This document shows, in pieces, positions 36,877 to 47,049 of a stretch of 64,000 nt of DNA. Origin of the DNA: Cyanoderma ruficeps. Lineage: Eukaryota; Chordata; Aves; Passeriformes; Timaliidae. The translations under genes and the position numbers were made by a program. Position 1 is the first letter of the stretch. Every line of letters starts with the position of its first letter. The stretch covers positions 7,482,711-7,546,710 of the forward strand of contig VZDJ01007755.1 in NCBI GenBank assembly GCA_008694505.1, read 5' to 3'. The notes beneath the pieces were generated by a model. That model searched no databases and was not told the origin of the DNA. It saw only the letters and a list, made by a program, of their open reading frames with translations.

Positions 36877-37600
36877 CAGCAGGTAAGGAATGAGTTGTCC
36901 ATTTCCTCTTTCAGTTTTTAGTTCCCCCATACCCTTCTTACACTGTGATTTAGCTATGATTTATTTTGCAATCCTGTTCCAAACAGGTGTCTGTTTTCTG
37001 GCTGCCCCTGCAAATGTAGTTCCAGAGACCAGATGGTAATAGTTAGCTGCCTTCTGCACCTGCATGGATGAGAGCAGATCTGAAGAACCTCTGCTGTATG
37101 TTGAGTAGCTCAGAGCAATATTTAGATGACCCTGTGGTTAAAATAAGTAGCCAACTGTATCTGGCTTGGAACTGAAACTGTTGTGATCATTAGCAGGGCT
37201 GAATTAAAGACAGAAAATGGTTTTGGGAAACTAAGAAAAAGGCAGGACAATTTGGCACATCATCAGCCAAAAAGGCACCTCAGGAACACCAGCATGAATG
37301 AACAATACCTGCCCACATCTTTTCTGTCATGTTACAGGATCTCTTGCTGCAATCACATAAATAAACTCATTTAGTGTATTTCAGACTAAGTACAGCTGTC
37401 AAGATCCAGCTAAGGGTTTGGGGACTTCTTAATTAAGTACAGTAAAGCAGAGTTAATTTTCCAAACATGCAACAGCTTCAATTGTTTACTGGACCAATCT
37501 AACCTATAATGCTCTGACACAGGATAAGAAAGATCTGGGAGAGAGATATGAAACCTGAGGTTTTTGAAAGAGATAATCAGCCTGAGAATTAGTAGCTAAA

Positions 37601-37640
37601 AAGAGAGGGGGAGAGAGAAAAGGGAGAGAAAGAGAGGTAA
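37601..37640. repeat. GA-rich polypurine tract
   Basis: An almost unbroken purine run of GAGAGGGG and GAGAGAAA words. Within a larger stretch of 36,880-38,069 I see no gene. Confidence 0.7.
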
Positions 37641-37745
37641 GGATTAAAAGGGGAACTAAGGAATATTCTTCAAATCCATGCAGCATAAATGTCGGAGACA
37701 GTTACTGAAAAAAACTAAGAGGCTGGATGAGGCTTTGAGGCGCCT

Positions 37746-37794
37746 AAAAAAAAACCCAAAACAAACAACGAAACAAAACAAACCCCAAACAAAT
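37746..37794. repeat. A/C-rich low-complexity tract
   Basis: The tract is made of AAAACAAAC and AAACCCC words, near-complementary to the T/G tract at 36,817-36,876. Confidence 0.7.
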
Positions 37795-38069
37795 CAGTGA
37801 CGTGTAAGTCTGGAAATAATCATTAGAAATTTCAATCCAAGGAAAAGCTGTACACGGGAAAACAGATTTATTTATTCAAAAGATGTTTCTAGACATGTTT
37901 TGAGACACAAACTGAAGCGAGATGTTTGTCTCTGACTGGTGCAGACCAACAGCAGTTCCAGGCATACAGGTCAGGCATTCAGCTACACAGCAGAACAGTC
38001 AGGTTCAAGGGGTTGGGAAAGTCCCATCTCTAAACCAGATCATCAAGGTTCACAGGAAAAGGCTCCTAC

Positions 38070-38297
38070 CTCCACAGGCACTTATTTCTTCTTGGAAGCC
38101 TTTGCCAACTCTTCTGTTCTGAATATTCAGGAGATTAATTTCTTGGTAAGATTCAGGGAGGTAAATTCTTGATGGGATTTCTGCTCCTGGGTGTTTTTCA
38201 CCACATTGTGGAACTTCCTGGGAGCTAGCAGCAATGTTGAGTACCTCGTACCTCACTGGGTTCTCAAAGTCAATGATTAGAGGTTTCAGGTACTTTT
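38070..38297 (-). CDS. Best internal exon candidate, unidentified gene
   Basis: On the minus strand the acceptor TTATTATTCCTGCAAG and the donor TGTGGAG/GTAGGAG enclose 228 bases. Only one frame is open across the whole segment: two leading bases, 75 codons, one trailing base. The peptide starts KYLKPLIIDFENPVRYEVLN, continues IAASSQEVPQCGEKHPGAEI and PSRIYLPESYQEINLLNIQN, and ends GFQEEISACG. Its amino-acid make-up is balanced and more protein-like than the surrounding ORFs. The trailing phase matches the leading phase of 30,981-31,114. I do not recognise a domain or family. An ORF of this length is not rare by chance, so the case rests on splice signals and composition. Confidence 0.32.
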
Positions 38298-38299
38298 CT

Positions 38300-41200
38300 T
38301 GCAGGAATAATAAGACATCAGCATGTCAGCAGCTCACTACACAGCATGAAGGACACTTTCTCTCTGGCATATATATTTTTGTAATTAAAAAGAAGAATGC
38401 AGCATTTAAAAAAAAAATCCAAACTGTAAAATAAATAATATATGATCTTTCTAAGATGCTACAAAACACCGGGTAGCATACACTGGCAAAAGTGTGCACA
38501 GATTCATTATGGCAGGGTTGAACTTTATATTTCAAAGGGCAATTCCATAAAAGCAGGTACTTTCTCCTAACTGCTACACTTTAGAAATTCACTGCCAAAG
38601 TAATCGCTCTTTAGATTTGAGACTCATATTATTCGGTTGGAGAAAATAAATCTCTCTAAGAGTCCTGTTAGCAGAGAGGAATTATAACTCTTTAGAGGTA
38701 TTACTGATCTCAATATTAATAACACTATTCCACAAATCTATTTTGCTAATAATCTTCTGAATCTGTGATCAAAATTTTAAGTCAGGTATTTCTTTTCAGA
38801 ACCCATAGTTTTCTAATTCCAGGGAGAGAAGACTCTATTAACATTTCTTCAAATCCCTGTTAAGAATCACCTCACGTACAGAAAAAATAAGTGCCTTGTA
38901 AAGACTGATAGGCTCAAGTAGTTTTTCCTCTATTAAAGTTGAATAATATTTAAGACTTTCTTATCTTGAAATTATTGTATATCATAGAAAATCCAAAAAC
39001 TCAATTTTCACTGCAATTCTATTTTGGTGGAAACAAGCAATTTCACTCAAAATTTCTCACACACTTTAAAACCTATGCATTTTACCACTTTTGTTATATG
39101 CAAAAGTAATGGTCATTTTTAATCTGCTGATCACTTTGTTGGCACATTTGCATTGTGGGACTCCTGCTTTGGGTTTTTTTTAATGCTATTTTTATGCCAG
39201 GAAACATGGCTTGAAGATAGACACTGCCCAAGAGTGATTTGATCCTCAGGGAATTTATGAAAAATGTTATTGGAAAGGACAGGTTAGTAATACATTTAAA
39301 GAATCTGTACAGACTGGAAATAGAACTGGTAAATATGTTAAGTCTCAGACTCTTGGGAAAGGACCAAAGGCAAAACAATTTATTCCTTTTAATTATTAAG
39401 AATTACTTGAATTATTTTTTTCTCCTTTGCTTTGTGCTGCCAAGAAATCTTCTGATGTTGTACAGCAAACTAAATCTGAGGATTCATGTTTTCATGGGAA
39501 ATACACAGCAAGAAGCCAGACCATGCATTTGGTCATGGGTTAAACCAAAGGGCTGTTTTGCCAAGTGCCTCTTGGAAACTGTCAGCAGAAACTTTTGGAA
39601 GGACTATGAGGGTATGTGAAATGGCCTGTCATGCATCTTCAGTGCATGCATTCTACAGGAATCTGGAAATGTCTCTTTAAGAGCCACCCCTATTAATGTG
39701 ATTACTTTCATGAAGCTTTGAATAAACTGATGTCCAGTGGAGAGTAGCTTTTATTCATGCATTGTGGGAAATACTAAATAATAATATCATGCAAGGTAAT
39801 ACTTGTTATATATCTGCAATAACGCTTTTTATCTCTAGTTCTGTATTGTTATGCCTTCTGTGTGTGACTCTGACATAAAATGGTCAAATGCAATTTTTAG
39901 CTTTGTAGCATTTGCTTCAATTTTGGATTAGCAGGCAATATAAAAGTGTGTGTGATTGTCCCTCTTTTTCAGGTCTACTCATACGAGAAGAACAAACAGA
40001 TCATCAATAATTGTCAAAAGAGGTGCAGAATGGAGGGAATTAAAGGTGTAATAAAGCTTGGAAGAGTCCTTACCTTTCAGAAAGCAGTTCTTCCAAGGAC
40101 TATTTTCTTCTTCTTCTCCCTCAGCATTATGCGCTCTTTTTTCACCTCTTCCACATCATAATAGTGAAGATCTGTATACCAAGTACTCAAGATTCACAAG
40201 AAGGAAGGATTAAGCAGAAGTTATTTATTCCTCCTATTTCAAAGTTCAGGATGGAGGCTGGACCACAAGCCAGAGGCACACCTGCCAGAATTATCTTAGG
40301 CCAATACTTTCAGGAGCCAAGGGACATTAGAGACACTGGCACATGCCCCTACCCCTTCCCTCCCCACAGGCTTCTCCTGGCCAAGGGACACTTCTCCACC
40401 TCTCCCAGATGAGATCATACTAGCCATCAGTCTTTTCCCCCCACTACTACAGCCCCTTCCTCAGTCAATAGGCTCCTGAATCCCAGCTACCCCTATTCTT
40501 CACTCCAGTTATCACCATGTTTCAGCTATGAGGGAAACCATTCCAGTGAAAAATGAGGCACTAGAGGTTGAGGAGAGCACTTAAAGGGCTATCAAGTGTT
40601 TGGACACAACACAGACCAAAATGCATTTTTCCCATGGTGCTTTCAGCCCAAAGATCACTTTTGGCTGAACCACTATCAAATGAGATCTGTTCAGCTCATA
40701 TCTGCAGAGCTGCTCCAGGCAGACACTGCTAGGACCAGAAGCAAAATTCAGGACCATAATGTTTACTTTTCTGGCTGAAGTTATTAATTATTTAGAAACA
40801 AGTCTATCACAGGCAGAGCATTTCCTTCAATTAATTCAAATTAACATTTTGTTTATAGCAGAGAGTAAGCCTTTTCCTTTTCATAGTTCAAAGTGAACCC
40901 TGGGGGTTCCGAATATGCCTCCTGGTGATTTAATTAAAAGATAAATATTCATTCAAAAAAAGAAAAGAAAAAGTACGGAAAGAAGGAAAAGCTACAATTA
41001 AAAAAGTGGTAGTTGTGAGGAATGGGAGTTCACTGAATAAGAAGGGAAAAGGAAAACAGAAGTGACTAAGTGACTTACAAAAGTGTATGAATTCAGGCAA
41101 AGAAGAAATGAAAGAGAAGAAGTTCAGAATGGGAACAGGAGTTAGAGAGGAACTAGGAACAGGGAATATGTTGTTTTGTACACACAGGTGACATGACCAA

Positions 41201-41735
41201 GTGAGGGACCAGGGCTTTGTTGGCTTTGCAGGATGGAGGAGCAGAGCTGTGGTTCCCCAAATGGTTGCTGTTCCCCACAATACAAGGCTTCAGCATACAA
41301 CAAACCCCGCCCTATTCTGGGGTAAAAGGCTCAACCAAAGCAAGGTTCATTACAGGAGTCAGGATGCCAGGTGATGAGCCTTTGGAAACCAGTGCCAGAT
41401 CCTGATGGGGGAGCAGGTAAACAGCCAAGTCTGATGCATCTCGTATGCATGAGAGCCTTATGCACTGGTGGCCTCTACCACGCTATGTTTGCAGTGGAAG
41501 CAGAGTACAAAGCAAAGTGGATGCAGATTGCGAAAGACAGGAGATGAGATGGAATCTTATCTGAGTGAAAATTATGTCCTGATGCCAAGGTCTGTCCCTC
41601 AGGTGCTGCACATGGCACAGGTTAATCAAAGACCACCACAGTGCTTCACAGCCCACTTGCTGAGCTCCATATGCTCATGAGGAAGCAGGAACGATGAGCA
41701 GCACCAGCCTCATGCTGGTGTGCTGAGATAAAGCT
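38300..41735. other. Gene-free stretch with ambiguous open segments
   Basis: No supported gene. A minus-strand segment at 40,074-40,185 has a strong donor (AAAG/GTAAGG) and reads WYTDLHYYDVEEVKKERIML before reaching a TGA six bases short of the donor. A plus-strand segment near 39,971-40,044 follows a very strong acceptor (CCCTCTTTTTCAG) but has a weak donor. At 40,640-40,770 both strands are open. A polypurine-rich zone covers 40,945-41,160. Confidence 0.4.
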
Positions 41736-41737
41736 GC

Positions 41738-42227
41738 TGTTGTGCTGCCTGAAAAGCTTGCCCACACTTGGGAAGGCTGACCTGGAACAGAGACTGGACA
41801 GAGCTAGAGAATAAAGTAGATATTTATTAAAAGGCCTTTAAGGGTACACCTGGGCAAGACAAGAGCCTGGCCAGGGCTACACCTAAGATGGACTTAAAAT
41901 GGTCACAAAAATGGACGACTGGCCACAAGGTCTCACACCTTTATAAGTTTTTGTCCATTTGCATATTGGGGTTTAATTGTCCAGTTACAGCTTCACATTA
42001 TGAAGTCTCATCCTTCCTGCTTTCTCTCTTCAGTCCCCCATGGTTTATGCTTTTGGGCCTGGAACTTGTAACCGTTGTCCTCGGTCTTCAGCAGGAAAAG
42101 GATTTGTTTTGCCTGCCTACTCTGTGGAGAGAGCTGACTAACACTTAATATGAGGCTCAGAACTACATCCTTGGCAGCACAGAACCTGAAAAACATGAAA
42201 GCTAAAACTTAAGGCATCAACACCACA
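41738..42227 (-). mobile_element. Solo LTR of a bird endogenous retrovirus
   Basis: Read on the minus strand this 490-base unit runs from TGTGGTGTTGATGCC to GGCAGCACAACA. It has a clear promoter TATA box (CTTATAAAGG, plus positions 41,938-41,947) and, about 110 bases further on, a poly(A) signal AATAAA (41,823-41,828) followed by a T-rich U5. The proportions (long U3, short R, short U5) are typical of an LTR. No viral coding sequence adjoins it, so it is a solo LTR. Flanks share the bases GCAG on both sides with a two-base offset, a possible decayed target duplication. ORFs inside are incidental. Confidence 0.75.
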
Positions 42228-42229
42228 GC

Positions 42230-44675
42230 CTGCACCAGCAGGAGCATGGGGGGAGAATTCCTCCCCTTCTGCCTCCACTTCCTGGAGAGCTTCAGGTGCT
42301 CCATCACAATGAATTTTCCTGCAGTCAGAGCTCCACCTCTACAGCGATGCTGCTGCTGAGCCAGCCAGCCTTCAGTTCTCTGTGTGTAATTATAATTGCC
42401 TGTAATTTCAAATGACTACAGAAAATTGTGTTTCTGCTGACAATGAATTAAGTGTTCTCCTAGCTCACATTCTTTTAACCACTTCTTTAAAAGATTTTCA
42501 TCTCTTAAAAACCACATCTGACATCCTATTATTTCATATTGACCATTGAGTGTTCACAAAAACCTGTTCCATTTCACTGCTTCCTGATGATACAAGTCCC
42601 TGATATCCTGTGTCTCCTTTTATTTCCGTCTCCAGATCCTAAACAGTCTTACAACTTTAACATGGAGAAATTATACTGGCCCAAAAATGAAAATTTTCAA
42701 GTACCAGTGATAATAACAACTATACACTCAGTTCAAGAAACCATGACTGAAACATATTTTGTCTTTCTGTATGATATTTGCCACTTGTTGATTTAAACAA
42801 TGAATTGCCATTTAAAAATAAAAAAAATCCAGCAAATGGAAGAGAATGGATTTATTGTCAATTTTAAATTGCAGTGGTGAACCTGAAATTTAAGTCCCCG
42901 CCATGTAATAAAATCATTAATTTTTAAGGATGGGGGGTTTCCATCCACCACCAGGTCTATGGATGTCATTGGCCAGATCCAGTGCAAGATGTTGAGCTCT
43001 GCTGGGCATGCTCCCTTTGAAGAATATTTTAAATACAGTGTGAGTAAAACAACGGGTCCTATGGATTTAGAAAGCTGAGGTATTTCTGGTCCTATCCAGT
43101 GAGTATACACTCTGTAACTGGGTTTGGATTGTATTAGCAAGCAAGCTGATTTTCTCATTGTTTTTCACAGTAAGAAAGGTTTCTAGAAATGCAATAAAAG
43201 TGTTAACAGGAAGACCCCACCTAGCTGAATATTCCCTTCTGTAAAACATTCTTCCACAAGGACACTTCCACATAGCTTCCATTACCATCAGGGGAAGGAA
43301 GAACATATGGAAACATACAATGGTACAGCCTAAAGAGCTGCAACATGCATATACACTTACACAAGGATATACACTCTTCACACCTCAACCCAGCAGATGG
43401 AAATTTAGCAGAACAAGGATATTAAAAATCCTAAATGATCTTGTCAGGAACTCCAGACAATTATTAATTCTCCATCTCTTGGAAGAGAGGATTAGGAAAC
43501 AGTTTTATAACTTGGGTGGGGAGAAACTGTTGGATCGCAATAAAGATTCTGGGCTGATGAAACAGCTCAGCGTTTCTGAGTTCCTGTCTCGCTGGTTATG
43601 ATGTGGTTCTGCTCATGAGTATCCCAGCTGAAGCTCAGGAAGGCAGCAATAAGTTTCAAAGCCTTAGGGTTGTTGCCAAGGAAGTGGAGTGTTCTCAGAG
43701 GGAAAAGGAGGGAACATAGCTGTCTCTAGTGTTCACATCTTCAGCCTTACTGCTGTGACTGCAGGAGCTGGTGGAATGGCTCTACATGAGAAAGCCAAAT
43801 GCTGGGGCCCACTTTGAAAAGATTGGTTTGGGCATGAGGGATTAATACAAATGTAAGGTATAGATGTATCTGATAAAAAATTAGTCCCTGAACAGCCTAA
43901 ACCTGAGCTTCCAATAAAATAAAGAATTTTAATTTTTTTTTTCACAGAAAATTTCACTTTTTCATCCAATAAACAAAATCTTAAAACCTGGACATTCCAA
44001 TAGAAAATGGACTTTAATTCAAGAAAATGTCAGTTTCTGTGATTCAAGCTTTTATTTGCCTAGATGAGTCTAAACCTTCAGTTGAAATATGTTTCGCAGA
44101 CATCCTGTGAGATTCTCCTGAAACATATGCTCCTTTTCCCTCTAAAAAAGACAGTGTGTTGCATCAAATAATTTTTCTTCTAAAATTTTGACCTGTGGGA
44201 GGTAGAGTAAACTTTTAGGTATCTGAAACAGAACTCTGATAAGCCAAATCAAAATCTTTTATGTTTCCTCCAGAAGGCTGGATGATCAACTACACAGCAC
44301 CTTGGAACTGTTCAAAGGCTTTTGCTAACTGGTAATATAAAGATCAGAGCCAGTTTGCCTACAATCATATTCAAAAGGGGAGATACACATCAAATCCACA
44401 CAGCTGGAAAAAAATCTCTAGGCTGTATAAGTGGAAGCCACAACGCCTGAAGCAACTTTTCATATCTTTCACCTCTACAAAATTTTCTTGTCTTCTAAAC
44501 TCTCATATGCTGCAGCCCCACGGAAACATTTATTTTCAAATACATATTTATATACCTACCCTGCCAAGGGTAATGTTAAGATTCCAAAAGAAATAGATAA
44601 TCATACAAATGTGAATTCATTGCCAGTCTGTTGCAAGCAAGCATGAAGAAGTAGCTTTCTCTTTTTCTGCCATCA
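42230..44675. other. Gene-free stretch
   Basis: No supported gene. A plus-strand ORF at 42,539-42,796 contains a very strong internal acceptor (TTTTATTTCCGTCTCCAG at about 42,637) followed by an open frame, but I found no donor or partner exon. Minus-strand ORFs at 42,793-43,381 show no domain. Confidence 0.4.
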
Positions 44676-44676
44676 A

Positions 44677-45257
44677 TGTTCTGGTTTTGTCTGGGCTAGA
44701 GTTAACTTTCTTCTCAGTGGCTGTATCCTTTGGCTATCTTTTGGGTTCGTGCTGCTGTAACAGAGGGATGTTTGTTATTGCTGAGCAGGGCTTGTACAGA
44801 GCCAAGGCCTTTTCAGATCCTCACCCCGCCCCACCAGTGATGGGGCTGGTGCTGCACAGGAACCTGGGGGGGGACACAGCCAGGACAGGTGACCTTAGGT
44901 GACCAGAGGGATAGCCCAGACCATATGACATCATGTTCAGCCTATAATCTGGACAAAGAAGGATGAAGGGAAGACACTCAGAGTGTTGGCATTCCTCGTC
45001 CTGAGTCACCTGTACATGGGATGGAGCAGAGGTTTCCTAGGGATGGCTGAATGCCTGCCCACCCATGGGAAATTGGGAAATGGTGAATGCACTCCTTGTT
45101 TTAGTTAGCTGGTGTGCAAGGATTTTGCTTTCCATATTCATCTCAACTCAGGAGTTCTCTCACTTTTACCCTTCTGATTTTCTTCCCCATCCCACAGAGA
45201 GGGAGTGAGCCACTGGCTGTATGGAGCTTAGTTGTCAGCTGGGATTAAACCACAACA
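44677..45257 (+). mobile_element. ERVL-type solo LTR
   Basis: This 581-base unit starts TGTTCTGGTTTTGTCTGGGC and ends GATTAAACCACAACA. Diagnostic stretches are TTATTGCTGAGCAGGGCTTG, AGAGCCAAGGCCTTTTCAG, GGACACAGCCAGGACAGGTG, CCATATGACATCATG followed by a decayed TATA region (CCTATAATC), GGGATGGCTGAATGCCTGCC, and TTCTCTCACTTTTACCCTTC before the 3' end. This is the layout of a widespread bird ERVL-type LTR. Matching five-base target duplications are not visible (ATCAA on the left, ATTGT on the right), so the copy is old. No internal viral sequence adjoins it. Confidence 0.85.
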
Positions 45258-45259
45258 AT

Positions 45260-46895
45260 TGTGTAGATCTTTATCAGAACAATGCTATTTATCCTGAAGA
45301 ATCAAGGTATCACAAAATACTACCCTTGCCTTCTTTTCACTGTCACTTCCCTGGAAAAGCTATGGGATTAGACATTAGGAAAAGTACAAGGAATCTTCAT
45401 AACATGTCAATGATTTAAAACACCTATCATGTACTTTTGATGGTAGAAATGAATGCTGCTAAAATTACTTGCACATGATGTGTGGGGATACTGCTGAGTT
45501 TTGTTCATCTGTGACGGCAATGCAAAGTATTCAAACCGCCTGACTTCTCTCAAAATGATTCATTCTATTTAACTAAATCTGAAAGAAATTGTGTGGCAGT
45601 ACATGCATAATAGATATTTGTGCATTCAAAATAATCATCCATATACATTACCTAAAAGGCAAACACACATCAGCCAAGCAAGGGTAACAATGATTAATCA
45701 TATCCTCATTTCCATCTATCTTCCAAGTTAATATGGTGGCAACATTGCTATTATCTGAAACTGAGCTAAGTCCACAGCACTGCCTGCTGTGATTATTGAT
45801 GAGGTAAGGCTTGATAAATATTTTAACTCTTGATAAAGCCCAATGCAACCTGAATTTTAATAACATTCCACCTTTCTCAAATCTTCATATGGGCAAGAAA
45901 CTGCAGCTCATGAGACTACGCACAAAGTCTGATCTGCTGGTCAGGCACAGCCAAAGCAGTGCAGGGCAGAAATCTGAGTGGTAGAAATCCCACTGCCTCC
46001 TCCAAAAATAATGTAATTATAGGACCTTGGAAAGGACTACTTTGATCACTATGCACATATATTTGTCTAAGTGGTCTGAAAATTTTTAATGCTTTCCACC
46101 ACCTTCCCATTACCTGGATGGACAGAGAACGAAATATTCTCCCACTTCACTGGCAGCTGTGATTACACCCCAGCACAGTGAGAGCGCGTTCCCTTGGCCT
46201 CAGTTGCTCTACTTCTGCCCTGCTCTTTTAATGTCTTTGTGAACATCCTGGTAGCTTTCTGCAGATTGCCAGCCAAGGACCATCATATTCCTAGCCCTGG
46301 TGCTGACCTCATGGACCACTCAGTAGCCTGAAGAAATCCCTTGTTGGAGCTCCACTTCTAGTCATCTCTGTAGAGTGGTATGGTAAAAGAAAACAAACTG
46401 AGCAGCTCTGGGGAAGTTTGGAAACATGTTTATGCCTAGTTGTGGCAGATACTGCTGACCAGGTCTCCTTTCAGACTCCTACAGCTCTTGCGTAACACGT
46501 TTTGTGCTGACCACATAAGATGCTGCAGGCGCCTCCTTCCACTACGAGTTTCCCTGTGAAATCCTTTGCAAATTTCAGAATTCTCTTCTTTACTTCCTGT
46601 CTCTGCAAGCAATGTCAGAGGCCACATAAATAACTTGCCATGGGTCAGGGACCATGACTTTACACAGTGAGTCTGCATACATAAATTAAATACATACCTA
46701 AATAAAAAATAACAGCAGCCCAAGATGCATCAGACCATGGCAGATTTCCAGAGGAAGGAATTGCCCTGAGGCAATGCAGGTTACTTCTGGAACTCAAAGC
46801 ATTGCAGGAAAGTATTATATCCTTCCCATGGTTTTGCATTTTTTTCTGACTCCTTTCTAAATTATGGGATATGGAACAAGACTGGCCTGATGCAA
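45260..46895. other. Gene-free stretch
   Basis: I see nothing that can be supported as a gene or repeat. A slightly GC-richer patch at 46,130-46,370 has no open frame with matching splice signals. Confidence 0.45.
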
Positions 46896-46899
46896 CTGT

Positions 46900-46990
46900 T
46901 CTTCAGGCTGGGGACAGGTGATCACCTCTGGCTCTCCTATGGGAAAGGACCAGATGATCATTGAAGGTCCCCTCCTACTGAAATAGTTCT
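46900..46990 (+). repeat. CR1 LINE 3' end
   Basis: A short CR1 terminus in sense orientation: CTATGGGAAAGGACCAGATG, ATCATTGAAGGTCCCCTCCT and ACTGAAATAGTTCT correspond to the last part of CR1. It leads straight into the ATTCT repeat. Confidence 0.65.
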
Positions 46991-47048
46991 ATTCTATTCT
47001 ATTCTATTCTATTCTATTCTATTCTATTCTATTCTATTCTATTCTATT
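46986..47048. repeat. (ATTCT)n pentanucleotide microsatellite
   Basis: Eleven perfect ATTCT units (46,991-47,045) follow a GTTCT unit. The run is cut by an N at 47,049, so its true length is unknown. It grows out of the CR1 tail, whose normal end is one or two ATTCT-like units. Confidence 0.95.
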
Positions 47049-47049
47049 N

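Noticed and set aside
39239..39619. 126-codon plus-strand ORF
   Set aside because: The sequence is AT-rich with a low-complexity peptide and no good acceptor or donor pair.
40945..41160. Polypurine zone as a functional triplex-forming element
   Set aside because: It is interrupted and has no mirror symmetry worth reporting. The minus-strand ORF across it is a composition artefact.
41888..42148. 86-codon plus-strand ORF
   Set aside because: It lies inside the solo LTR and antisense to it.
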